Positions 25,889 to 34,056 of a DNA stretch of 64,000 nucleotides are shown here, one piece after another. The notes below the pieces were generated by a model, which had not been told where the DNA came from, ran no database searches, and saw only the letters and a list, made by a program, of their open reading frames with translations. Position numbers and translations under genes: made by a program. The DNA comes from JANXZS01 sp963797255. GTDB lineage: Bacteria > Acidobacteriota > Terriglobia > Terriglobales > Acidobacteriaceae. The stretch's first letter is position 1. Every line of letters starts with the position of its first letter. The stretch spans positions 434,001-498,000 of the forward strand of contig CAWCOV010000015.1 in the NCBI GenBank assembly GCA_963797255.1. The letters are read 5' to 3'.

Positions 25889-26401
25889 ATGTCCACCGTC
25901 CTGAATGAGATTGCGCATGCCTATCCGTCACTCGCAAGTGAACTATCCTCCTCCGCTGAGGATGAGGCGTCAGATTCACGACTTATGGCGGAACTCGCTC
26001 ACCATACTGTGAACCTGTTCGAGGCCGGACAAGTTGAAGACATTCTACCCGCGTTCGCATTGGCTGAGCGCCTGATTGCCACAGGTCCAGATGGCGAGCA
26101 TGCGGTAGTTATCGGGTTTCTGGAAACGGTTCAGAACGTCGCTTCTCATAGACGGTGTGGGGCAGCAGCATTTGAGCAATTCCTCGGCCTGAGGTCTCAA
26201 CTTGCCTGGCAACAATTGATTGTGGTTTGGCGCGACAAGACAAGTCTCGCGGAAGTCGTTGCATCTGAAACCGGAGCGACACTTCAGCCGCCCTGGTGGC
26301 AGTTTTGGAAAAGTCGGCGCAGGCGTTCTCCAGTCGAATTGCTGAAGGAAGTCGAGAACCCAGAATTGAGAAAGATAATAGAGGAGATCACTCGCGAGTA
26401 G
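25889..26401 (+). CDS. hypothetical helical protein
   Basis: This 170-residue protein has no recognised motif beyond a pattern I associate loosely with the DUF7674-like group: an N-terminal acidic helix pair, then HAVVIGFLETVQNVASH and an FEQFLGLRSQLAWQQLIVVW helix. The C-terminus is basic, then acidic. It may be cytoplasmic, perhaps immunity-like, but this is weak. ATG 25889 is used, because the longer frame upstream begins in a repeat. A C element follows it. Confidence 0.6.
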   Translation: MSTVLNEIAHAYPSLASELSSSAEDEASDSRLMAELAHHTVNLFEAGQVEDILPAFALAERLIATGPDGEHAVVIGFLETVQNVASHRRCGAAAFEQFLGLRSQLAWQQLIVVWRDKTSLAEVVASETGATLQPPWWQFWKSRRRRSPVELLKEVENPELRKIIEEITRE

Positions 26402-26447
26402 GTTGCCAGACTCAACATCGCAAAGAGCGGGGCAAGCCGACAGAAAA

Positions 26448-26488
26448 CGCAGGTCCCTCCGCTGCGCTTCGCTTCGGTCGGGATGACA
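26448..26488. repeat. family C repeat
   Basis: A C element with GTCCCTCC paired to GGTCGGGATGAC, a C-G version of the stem pair seen elsewhere as ATTCC/GGAAT. Confidence 0.78.
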
Positions 26489-26540
26489 GATTCGCGGGGT
26501 AGGCAGCACTGGCTAGGCGGTGCCAGTGGGCAGGCTTGCG

Positions 26541-26549
26541 TGGTACAAT
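26541..26549 (+). promoter_or_regulatory. extended -10 promoter candidate for yebC
   Basis: TGGTACAAT matches an extended -10 box (TG-N-TATAAT type), about 87 bases before the yebC start. There is no good -35. Confidence 0.4.
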
Positions 26550-26635
26550 CGGGTGTTTGCGGAATGTGCTGAAACGTTAATCTTTCCAGTCGCACCCCGC
26601 ACCAAATCTCCTAAAAACAAGCCTTAGAGGTTCCC

Positions 26636-27385
26636 ATGTCCGGCCATTCAAAATGGGCAACAATCAAGCACAAGAAGGGCGCTGCAGACGCCAAGCGGGG
26701 CAAGATTTTTACTACCCTGATCAAGGAAATCACCATTGCGTCGAAGGCGGGTGGTGGGGATCCTGACGGCAATCCGCGGCTGCGCACGGCGATCGCTGCC
26801 GCCAAAGCGGAGAACATGCCGAACGACAACATCAAGCGCGCGATCCAGCGCGGCACTGGCGAGCTGGAAGGTGCGAGCTACGAAGAGATCACATTCGAGG
26901 GCTACGGGCCCGGGGGCGTCGCGGTAATTATCGAAGTGACGACGGATAACCGCAATCGCGCGGTGAGCGAGATCCGGCACTGTTTCTCAAAGAACGGCGG
27001 CAATCTTGGCGAGTCGAACTCGGTTCGCTTCATGTTTTCGAAGAAGGGCATTATCGCGATTTCGAAGAACGTGGCGAATGAAGAGCAGCTGATGAACATT
27101 GTGATTGAGAACGGCGGCGACGATCTGAACGACGAAGGCGACACGTGGGAGATCATCACCGAGCCGGCGGCCTTTGAGGCGGTGTCGGGCGCGGTGAAGG
27201 CTGCGGGGATTCCGACGATGATGTCGGAGATCACGATGATCGCTTCGACGTATACCAAGCTCGAAGGTGCTCCGGCGGCGCAGATGATTCGCCTGCTGGA
27301 AGCGCTGGAAGATATGGATGATACGCAGAACGTCTATTCCAACTTTGATATGGACGCGAACCAGATGGAAGAAGTGGCGGGCTGA
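26636..27385 (+). CDS. yebC: YebC/PmpR-family protein
   Basis: The 249-residue protein begins MSGHSKWATIKHKKGAADAK, the hallmark of the YebC/TACO1 family, with the conserved NDNIKRAIQRGTGE and the EGYGPGGVAVIIE segment. Members act as transcriptional regulators (PmpR) and, in recent work on TACO1/YebC, as translation factors that relieve ribosome stalling at polyproline tracts. The length is normal. A strong terminator follows, so it is probably monocistronic. Its neighbours are unrelated. Confidence 0.97.
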   Translation: MSGHSKWATIKHKKGAADAKRGKIFTTLIKEITIASKAGGGDPDGNPRLRTAIAAAKAENMPNDNIKRAIQRGTGELEGASYEEITFEGYGPGGVAVIIEVTTDNRNRAVSEIRHCFSKNGGNLGESNSVRFMFSKKGIIAISKNVANEEQLMNIVIENGGDDLNDEGDTWEIITEPAAFEAVSGAVKAAGIPTMMSEITMIASTYTKLEGAPAAQMIRLLEALEDMDDTQNVYSNFDMDANQMEEVAG

Positions 27386-27411
27386 GCGGTCAGTCCAGGA
27401 ATGGAAAGAGG

Positions 27412-27438
27412 GGCCGCCAAACCGGCGGCCTTCTTTTT
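27412..27438 (+). terminator. intrinsic terminator of yebC
   Basis: The 7-bp stem GGCCGCC/GGCGGCC has a short loop and is followed by TTCTTTTT, 27 bases after the stop. Confidence 0.9.
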
Positions 27439-27491
27439 GACCGATAAGTGCCGGATGAATATCCCCTAAGGAAAAGGCCCGAACGCAACTC

Positions 27492-28208
27492 ATGCAAATT
27501 CGCTTGCTCTGCTCACTTGCCCTGGCTTTGCTGATTCCGGCCTCCGCGACATTCGCACAAGGGACTGCGCCAACCGCAGTGAAGGAACCGCCTCCGGCGA
27601 CGGCAAGGGGAGCGTGGGAACTTGGTCCGTTTGTGAACGGCGGCGTAGGAGTTGGCGAGCGCTCCTCATTCAGCTTTTTCTGGGCAGGCGTGCATGTGGG
27701 CAAGGTGCTATCGCCACCGGCGGGCCCGGGCTTTCTGAAAGGGCAATTTGAGTTGGCGGGTGAGCTGATTCCATTCTGGCAGTCGTATACGCCTGCGCCG
27801 CATCTCGAGACGGTGACCTACAAGACGCCAGATGGCGTGACCCATATTGAGCAGGTGCCATATGGCGGCGGGACTTATACCGGTGTGAGCGTGGTACCGG
27901 TGATCTTCCGCTGGAATTTTAAGGGGACGAAGAAGTTTGTTCCCTACTTTCAGGCTGCGGGCGGGCTGATCTGGACGAATCACAAGTATCCCCCTGACTA
28001 TTTGGTGCCGCATGGTCAGCCGGGTGCGACGTGCGTGTGGAACTTTACGCCACAGGGTGGAGTTGGGATGCACTACTTTGTGAGTCCAAAACGCTCGGTC
28101 TCTCTGGGGGTGAACGGCGTCCATATCTCCAGCGCCAGCCTGGGCGATCGGAATCCCGGAGTGAATGCGAGCGTACAGTTCCAACTGGGCTACAACTGGT
28201 GGAAGTAG
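27492..28208 (+). CDS. PagL-like outer-membrane acyloxyacyl hydrolase
   Basis: The 238-residue protein has a signal peptide ending TFAQ (residue 23) and a beta-barrel-like body of alternating strands. The PagL-type C-terminal block HISSASLGDRNPG (around residues 211-223) includes the catalytic His-Ser pair seen in lipid A 3-O-deacylases. PagL enzymes remove an acyl chain from lipid A to remodel the outer-membrane surface. The strong match is confined to the C-terminal block, so the exact substrate is uncertain, but with lpxD also in the window the organism clearly makes lipid A. Confidence 0.75.
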   Translation: MQIRLLCSLALALLIPASATFAQGTAPTAVKEPPPATARGAWELGPFVNGGVGVGERSSFSFFWAGVHVGKVLSPPAGPGFLKGQFELAGELIPFWQSYTPAPHLETVTYKTPDGVTHIEQVPYGGGTYTGVSVVPVIFRWNFKGTKKFVPYFQAAGGLIWTNHKYPPDYLVPHGQPGATCVWNFTPQGGVGMHYFVSPKRSVSLGVNGVHISSASLGDRNPGVNASVQFQLGYNWWK

Positions 28209-28250
28209 CAGGTGGCAAGGAATGAAGAGACGTTGGAATAGAGACCGCGT

Positions 28251-29191
28251 ATGAACGAGCCGAAGGAATCGCGGCCGGGTCCATTTCTGGAATGCGTTCC
28301 TAACTTTTCAGAAGGATCGGACGAGAAGAAGGTCCAGGCGATTGTGGCGGCGATGCAGGTGGATGGAGTTCGCCTGCTGGACTGGTCGATGGACAAGGAC
28401 CACAACCGTTCGGTGGTAACGATCGCGGGTCCTGCGCAGCAGGTGGTGGAAGCGGCGGTGCGGGGGGCGGGCAAGGCAGGGGAATTGATTGATCTGACCC
28501 GGCAGCAGGGCGCTCATCCCAGAATTGGCGCGGCGGACGTGATTCCGTTTGTACCCCTGTCAGATTGCTCGCTGGTGCAGTGCGCGATGCTGGCGCGGCA
28601 GGCGGGCATGGAAATCTGGAAGCGGCACGGGATCCCTGTGTATTTCTACGAGGCGGCGGCGGCGAGGCCGGACCGGGCACTGCTGGAAGATGTCCGCCGA
28701 GGGCAGTTTGAGGGTCTGCGGGACGCGGTCGGAAGGAAGCGGCGCGTCGTCCTGACGTGGGCGGGCCGGATTTGCACCCCACGGCGGGGGCTTCCGCGGT
28801 GGGAGCTCGAAAATTCCTGATCGCCTATAACGTGTATCTAGAGTCTAACGATGTAGCAGCGGCTCGCGCCATTGCCCGGGAGGTTCGCGCTTCGAGTGGC
28901 GGACTGGTCGGAGTGAAGGCTATGGGCGTGCTGGCTCAAGGACATGCGCAGATCTCGATGAACATCACCGACTTCGCTGCGACTCCTGTGTCGCAGGTGT
29001 TTGGCGTGGTGAAGCAGCTTGCGGGGCGATACCATACGCGGCCCCTCTTCGGCGAGCTGATCGGGTTGATTCCAGAGGCGGCTTACGAGCGTGAGAGCGA
29101 GTGGGCGCGTCAATTAAGTGAGTTTGACCCCGAAGTGAAGGTTCTGGAGCGGAAGTTGCAGAATCCAATGCCGTGGCCGGCAGTAAAATAG
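28251..29191 (+). pseudogene. ftcD: glutamate formimidoyltransferase, frameshifted
   Basis: The two halves together match the formiminotransferase of histidine breakdown, which transfers the formimino group from formiminoglutamate to tetrahydrofolate. The first part runs from FLECVPNFSEGSDEKK through GAHPRIGAADVIPFVP to EGLRDAV. The second reads RKEAARRPDVGGPDLHPTAG, then SAVGARKFLIAYNVYLES. One base is missing near 28728-28732; restoring it gives a continuous protein of about 313 residues. The gap in otherwise highly conserved sequence points to a sequencing error or a very recent mutation. No other histidine-utilisation genes are nearby. Confidence 0.87.
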
Positions 29192-29244
29192 TGTATTGGT
29201 CCGGGTAATGAAGTGGAGCCGTCCAGCTCCGGAGGAAGATTAGA

Positions 29245-30207
29245 GTGAATATTTTTAAGAGCATGTTTCGACAGAGCGCAGTTGCGGCGGCGTGCCTGGT
29301 AGTGGCGGCGCCCGTATTTGCAGCCCAGCTAGGTGGAGACGCTCGCTCAGCCATACCCAAGGATTTGCAGCAGTTGATCGTGGTGGATTATCGCGCCATG
29401 CAGAATTCGCCGGCAGCGATGCAGTTGAAGAACCGCGTATTGCCGCCGGAGATCCGGCAACTGGAAGAGGCGCTGAAGAACTCCGGCCTGAACGAGAACC
29501 ACGACGTAGACCAGCTTGCCTTTGCGGCGTTTCGCATAGCGGGCAGCGCGGACAATACGCGCACGGTAGGCGTGGCGCAGGGACAGTTTCCAGTCACGGA
29601 TATTACGGCGATCTTCAAGAAGCAAAAAGTAAAGCCGGTGCTGGTGCGCACCAACCGCGTGTATCCCATGGCGAAGAGCGGGATGGTGGTGGTGTTTCTT
29701 GACCAGACCACGATGGTGTTTGGCAGCACGGACGCAGTGCGCGCGGCGCTCGATGCGCGCGATGGACTGCAGCAAAGCATGTTGAACAACAACACCATGA
29801 TCGACATGATGCAGACGGTGGACCAGGAGCCGCTGTGGAGCATTCTCGACCAGAAGGGCACGCAGACGATGATGCGCGGCGTGCTGGGCGATGCGGCGCA
29901 GCTAGCGGACTATGACACGGTGAAGAAGCGGCTGTTGAGTTCGCGCTACACGATGAACTTCCAGAACGGCGTGAAGTTCAACATGGACGTGATTACTCCA
30001 GATACTTTTACGGCGGCGACGGTTTCTTCGCTGTTGAATGCGGCGGCCCTGTACAAGAAGATGAGCGGCACGGCGACGGAGAAGATGGCGATCGATAACA
30101 CGAAGATCGAGTCCAGCGGTGGCAAGCTGCAGGTGCGGTTCTCGGCTTCGGATGGGGAGTTTGCGAGCTTGCTGCAGAGCCCGCTGTTTCAGTCGGTTGT
30201 GCACTAA
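29245..30207 (+). CDS. secreted protein of unknown function
   Basis: This 320-residue protein starts with GTG at 29245, with GGAGGAAG at about 29231-29238. A signal peptide ends near FAAQ (residue 28). The body starts AIPKDLQQLIVVDYRAMQNS and contains repeated alpha/beta-like stretches, such as QLAFAAFRIAGS and MVVVFLDQTTMVFGSTDAVRAAL. No known catalytic motif appears. The pattern recalls secreted proteins that are frequent in Acidobacteriota, which I cannot name. A good terminator follows. Confidence 0.72.
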   Translation: MNIFKSMFRQSAVAAACLVVAAPVFAAQLGGDARSAIPKDLQQLIVVDYRAMQNSPAAMQLKNRVLPPEIRQLEEALKNSGLNENHDVDQLAFAAFRIAGSADNTRTVGVAQGQFPVTDITAIFKKQKVKPVLVRTNRVYPMAKSGMVVVFLDQTTMVFGSTDAVRAALDARDGLQQSMLNNNTMIDMMQTVDQEPLWSILDQKGTQTMMRGVLGDAAQLADYDTVKKRLLSSRYTMNFQNGVKFNMDVITPDTFTAATVSSLLNAAALYKKMSGTATEKMAIDNTKIESSGGKLQVRFSASDGEFASLLQSPLFQSVVH

Positions 30208-30233
30208 GAGCTAAAGCTAAAGGTGAAAGATGG

Positions 30234-30265
30234 AAGCCGCCTGAGCTGGGCGGCTTTTGTATTTT
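30234..30265 (+). terminator. intrinsic terminator
   Basis: The 8-bp stem AAGCCGCC/GGCGGCTT (30234-30256) has a 7-base loop, followed by a T-rich tract ending in TTTTTT. Confidence 0.85.
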
Positions 30266-30273
30266 TTATCGGG

Positions 30274-30352
30274 GACGCAGATTCCTCCACTTCGCTACGC
30301 TTCGGTCGGAATGACAAGTGCCTGTCTTTTTCGCTTCGGTCGGAATGACACA
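30274..30352. repeat. family C repeat with partial copies
   Basis: A full C element lies at 30274-30318, and a truncated copy of its right half (CGCTTCGGTCGGAATGACA) at about 30330-30352. A further weak CTTCAGCTTTGGTCGGA copy follows near 30395. The rest of the gap up to 30604 shows no gene. Confidence 0.78.
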
Positions 30353-30604
30353 TGCCTGGCACTTCGGCGTTGGTTTGAAGGACAAGTGCCTGTCGCTTCA
30401 GCTTTGGTCGGAGGAGTGTAAACCACGCATCGCGATTGTGAGCGGGGGCACAGCGGTAATTTGTATTGGGTCCTATCCTCATTCTGAACCGTCATAAACT
30501 AAAGAAACCCGGCACGCCCATCCGACACAGAATTTTTGCTCAGGGTTCGTGCTCCAAAGAGATCGAGGCCGCGTGCGTAAGACATTGCCCTTTTCGCGAT
30601 ACTG

Positions 30605-31696
30605 ATGGCATCCCTGCCATCCATGGCGCTTACCAAAATTACGGTAGAGCAACTTACACAGTTGCTGGCCGAGCAGCACAAATTAGCGAAGAGCGATGAG
30701 GCAACAGCCGTGAAGCTGCAGGATGTTTCCTTGTCAGAACAACTCACTGCGGACAAGATGAACAGCTTCACGCAGTACGATCCGGGACCGCTCACGGTCA
30801 CTCAAATTCGCGTGCTTGCTATCGACAGTGCATTGCTGCCACCGCCGGCAAGTGATCTTCCGGCCATCGCCGCGCCGGATCTCTCCGCCCAGGCGGCGTT
30901 GATTGCCAAGGCTGTTGACTATGACGTTCATACATACGCGAATCTACCCGCGCTCTCAGCGGACAAGACGACCACCCGCTACCAGAATGGAGTGGAGTAC
31001 GTTCAGACGAATTCCGGGGCCGGCAGCAACTTTGCAAATGGTTCACTCGAATTGAAGCCGGTGAATCCGTATCTGCGGCTCATGGGGCAATATTCGTCTC
31101 GGGTGGCCTTCGAACAAGGCGTCGAGCTTCCACCGGCAAAGACCAAGGCCGTTGACCCGGCAAGCCCCTACGGGCAGAGTTCGCAGGGCGGCAGTGGATT
31201 GATTCTCGGCCAGGTATTGATCGATGCCGCCAAGGGCAAGATGAACTGGCTTCGCTGGCAAACGGTAAACGGTAAAAAGACCGCTGTCTTCGCCTTCTCC
31301 GTGGACAAGAAGCAGTCGAGTTACACCCTGAATTATTGCTGCTTCCCGATCCGCGAGAACACGGGTGGACACACGTACGGCGGCAACCAGGGAACGTCCG
31401 TCAGCTTCAAGCCCTTCACCGCGAAGCCGGCTTACCACGGCGAACTGTTCATCGATGCTGGGACCGGAGCCATTGTTCGGCTGATAACCAAGGTTGAGTT
31501 GAAGCCGACCGACCTGGTTCATCAGGAAGACACCCGTATCGACTACGGCGCGGTAGAGATTGGCGGCAAGACGTACATTGTGCCGGTGAAGAGCACGATC
31601 CTGACTGAGGTTGTGCCCAATGGTGACTCGTATATCAAATACTCTGTGCGCCGCACGCTCTTCGACGTGGACTACAAGAATTATCAATTGCGCTAG
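30605..31696 (+). CDS. hypothetical protein sharing its C-terminal module with the VWFA protein
   Basis: This 363-residue protein has no signal peptide, yet shows two parts seen in the VWFA protein encoded at 55456-57639. One is the N-terminal ITVEQLTQLLAEQ with a PPPASDLPAI stretch; there it is ITVDQLQHFVATI with PPPAAIPPD. The other is a C-terminal block with HGELFIDAGTGAIVRL, then VEIGGKTYIVPVKS; there it is HGQLTIDPATGAVLRL, then VDIGGKSYIRPLKS. The function is unknown. The missing signal sequence suggests a lost N-terminus: in this frame the DNA is closed by a stop at 30578, and a coding-like stretch in another frame lies upstream. Confidence 0.7.
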   Translation: MASLPSMALTKITVEQLTQLLAEQHKLAKSDEATAVKLQDVSLSEQLTADKMNSFTQYDPGPLTVTQIRVLAIDSALLPPPASDLPAIAAPDLSAQAALIAKAVDYDVHTYANLPALSADKTTTRYQNGVEYVQTNSGAGSNFANGSLELKPVNPYLRLMGQYSSRVAFEQGVELPPAKTKAVDPASPYGQSSQGGSGLILGQVLIDAAKGKMNWLRWQTVNGKKTAVFAFSVDKKQSSYTLNYCCFPIRENTGGHTYGGNQGTSVSFKPFTAKPAYHGELFIDAGTGAIVRLITKVELKPTDLVHQEDTRIDYGAVEIGGKTYIVPVKSTILTEVVPNGDSYIKYSVRRTLFDVDYKNYQLR

Positions 31697-31770
31697 TGCT
31701 GGCCGCACGGGCGGACTAAAAGCAACAGCAATATTCCTACTCTTCATTCCTACTTGTCGATCTGGTGGGG

Positions 31771-31950
31771 AACGCAGATTCCTCCACTTCGCTACGCTTC
31801 GGTCGGAATGACAAGTGCTGGTCGCTTCAAGAATCAGCGAGTTAGTAAGTAGCTGTAAATCCCCACTCAAGCCAACAGCAGGCTTGAATGGGCCACCTTT
31901 CGGTGCTGCGCTGGGAACGCAGATTCCTCCACTTCGCTTCGCTTCGGGTG
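31771..31950. repeat. repeat block: C, B, C
   Basis: The 298-base gap 31697-31994 carries C at 31771-31815, short GCGAGTTAGTAAGTAGC repeats, B at 31861-31897 and a truncated C at 31917-31950. Confidence 0.82.
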
Positions 31951-31994
31951 TTGGCCGCACTGGCTAAAACAACAGCAGTCGACGAACTTTGCGT

Positions 31995-32426
31995 TTAGCT
32001 TGCTCCGAGTTGGCGTTGGAGGGTTGCGAAGTCGAAGTAGACGGTCTCGTTGATTAGCTTGTCGTCGTCGAAATCGAAAACGCAGGCGAGGGGGATATCC
32101 ATCTTCTTGCCCAGGGGCGGGATGCCTCCCCATTCCTTCTGATGAGTTCCGGTCATGCGGCCCTCGACGATTACGGCCTTGTCGGCGTGGTGAGTGGCGG
32201 TGGGTTCGAAGTGGAAGTCAGGGAATGATGTAACGACTCCGCCGATCAAATCGCGGACGGCTGCTTCGCCATCGCTCACGGCACCCAGGGGCATAACGGT
32301 GTAGTGGGGATGATGAAAACTGGCGATCATCTTATCGAGGTCTTTGGAGTTCTCGCCGTCGATGTGTTGCTGGAGTATTTTTTCGCGACGGGCGCGCAGG
32401 GTTTGCTGGTCTGTTGATTGCGGCAT
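31995..32426 (-). CDS. SnoaL-like/NTF2-fold protein
   Basis: This 143-residue protein matches the ester-cyclase/SnoaL-like group. It starts with an ILQQHIDGENSKDLDKMIASF helix and PHYTVMPLG, then VRDLIGGVVTSFPDFHFEP and EGRMTGTHQKEWGGIPPLGKK. Such NTF2-fold proteins are found as hydrolases, isomerases or cyclases. The catalytic residues are too variable for a reaction to be assigned. It is oriented away from the SnoaL-unrelated exported protein next door. Confidence 0.82.
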   Translation of the reverse strand: MPQSTDQQTLRARREKILQQHIDGENSKDLDKMIASFHHPHYTVMPLGAVSDGEAAVRDLIGGVVTSFPDFHFEPTATHHADKAVIVEGRMTGTHQKEWGGIPPLGKKMDIPLACVFDFDDDKLINETVYFDFATLQRQLGAS

Positions 32427-32591
32427 GATCTCGCTCCGGTAGTTGCGTCATCTTTGGCCCGGGATCCCGAGAGTCAGCAGATTATTAGGGGAAAGGCGGG
32501 GGCGTCAATTGGTTTTGGTGGCGAGGAACGGCTGGGACGCGCCTTCCCCCGGTCCGAAGATTTTCGCGGATGCTTGCGGAAACCTCGCGCA

Positions 32592-33209
32592 CTACTTGTT
32601 TACGGGGAAGCTTGTGGTCCAGAGGACGTTGTTGGATTCGTCGATGCTGACGAGGAGGGTGCCTTCCTGTCCTTCGTCGAGTTCGGGGCCTACGGCGTGA
32701 TGGGCCTTTCCGGCGGAGTCAACAAAGTTCAGCTTGACCGTGCCTGAGCCTTGAATCTTGAAGCGGTAGTGATACTCAGCTGCGTTGTTGAGGTTGCCGG
32801 TGCCGAAGCTGGCGCTGGGGTAGTCGAGTTGGACGAGGCGCAGGGGCGCTCCGCTGTGGTTGACGATGGTGGTCTGTACAAAGCTTGAGTGGCATCCGGG
32901 GAGAAATCCTAATGACACAAGCAGCAGGGCGACGGACAGAACCGCAGTGCGGTACTTGGCTGCGAAGAGAAGAAATTCGGGAAGCGGTGTTCTACGCGCC
33001 GGGGCAATGACGGCAGAAATTGAAAAATTGCGGGGTGCAGGAGTGGCAAATCCGGCAGCAGGGAACGCAGGCCTCGCGGCAGGAAGAGAAAAACTGCAAA
33101 GGATCGAAAACAATTTTCGATTGATGGCTGCGGCACAGAACGAAAAATTGCGGAGCATGGCGATCGCTCGCCGGGTGGCGGTGGCGATACATGGATTGTC
33201 TTGCGTCAT
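32592..33209 (-). CDS. predicted lipoprotein downstream of a PAS response regulator
   Basis: The mature part after LPGC (Cys106 from the chosen start) is a conserved-looking domain of about 100 residues (VNHSGAPLRLVQLDYPS ... YHYRFKIQGSGTVKLNFVD). The lipobox is too far from the ATG at 33209 for a normal signal peptide, so the true start may be later or the N-terminal coding is disturbed. The ATG overlaps the stop of the receiver-PAS gene (ATGA), which supports coupled translation. The first half is Ala/Pro/Phe-rich, and the DNA there repeats CGCAATTTTTC-like words. Confidence 0.55.
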   Translation of the reverse strand: MTQDNPCIATATRRAIAMLRNFSFCAAAINRKLFSILCSFSLPAARPAFPAAGFATPAPRNFSISAVIAPARRTPLPEFLLFAAKYRTAVLSVALLLVSLGFLPGCHSSFVQTTIVNHSGAPLRLVQLDYPSASFGTGNLNNAAEYHYRFKIQGSGTVKLNFVDSAGKAHHAVGPELDEGQEGTLLVSIDESNNVLWTTSFPVNK

Positions 33210-34018
33210 AAGGAAGTCTTGCGTTCGAGAGCCCTCGCCGTCAAGACTACGCCTGTCCGATTGTTGTGGAGTGTGATGGGGAAGCCGAGCACATTCCACA
33301 CCCACTTGTCTCCCTTGCGGGGAAGGTTCATGAGACCGCGGTAGGTGCGGTCGATGTAGGTCTCGCGGTCCTCGGCGACAGTGCGGACGATCTCGCGAAA
33401 ATCGGTGGCAAGCTCCGGGATTTCGCGAAACATGTTGCGGCCGAGAAACCATTCGCGAGGATGGCCGAGCAGGCGGGCGCAGTGCTCGTTGACGTATTGC
33501 CAGTTGCCGTCGACGTCGAGAACTTCAACGACGACATCGTCGCCCATGGCCATGTTGATGCGGGAGTAGAAGAAGTCGCGGGCATCGACGACGACGGGCT
33601 TGCCGCGACGCTTGGCCTCGAAGGAACGGAGAGCGGTGACGAGGTCGTCGATGGAGCTGTAGCCCTTGAGCAGGTGCATATCTTCGACTCCGCCAAAGCG
33701 GCGCTCGAGAGTGGCGGACAGGATGATGATGGGGACCTCCGGCCGTCGTTCACGAAGATCGGAGGCGACCTCGGTGCCGAATTTGCCTGCGCCGAGATGG
33801 TAGTCGAGCACGGCGATGTCGATGCGGTCGAGCATCTCTTCGGCTTCGTCGATGGTGCTGGCGGTTTCCGTTAAGTATCCATATTTGCGCAGGATGGTGG
33901 AGCGCAGCAGCAGGCTGTCGACGTCGTCGTCGAGCAGCAGAACGCGAATGGGTTCGGCGATCGCCTGGTCGCTGGCGTCGACGCTCCGTGGTCCGAAATC
34001 GTTGTCGTCTTTAGACAT
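33206..34018 (-). CDS. response regulator with receiver and PAS domains
   Basis: This 270-residue protein has an N-terminal receiver domain: acidic cluster LLLDDD near 28-32, phospho-acceptor Asp72 in AVLDYHLG, Ser in IILSATLE near 101, and Lys in LLKGYSS. A PAS-like domain follows from about residue 150 (VVEVLDVDGNWQYVNEHCARLLGHPREWFLGRNMF). No output DNA-binding, kinase or cyclase domain is visible, so it is a signalling adaptor or a PAS-sensing receiver. ATG 34018 is used; the longer frame is not supported. It sits between lpxD and a lipoprotein gene on the same strand. Confidence 0.83.
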   Translation of the reverse strand: MSKDDNDFGPRSVDASDQAIAEPIRVLLLDDDVDSLLLRSTILRKYGYLTETASTIDEAEEMLDRIDIAVLDYHLGAGKFGTEVASDLRERRPEVPIIILSATLERRFGGVEDMHLLKGYSSIDDLVTALRSFEAKRRGKPVVVDARDFFYSRINMAMGDDVVVEVLDVDGNWQYVNEHCARLLGHPREWFLGRNMFREIPELATDFREIVRTVAEDRETYIDRTYRGLMNLPRKGDKWVWNVLGFPITLHNNRTGVVLTARALERKTSL

Positions 34019-34056
34019 GAGTTTGGTTAGATGCAGGAACCTGGATTTTGTGGAAT

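Noticed and set aside
26448..26512. Reading frames giving HPDRSEAQRR-like peptides across C repeats
   Set aside because: They recur only because the C repeat translates that way in several places.
33210..33452. Upstream extension of the small lipoprotein
   Set aside because: It is a shadow of the receiver-PAS gene; coupling at 33207-33209 is a better start.
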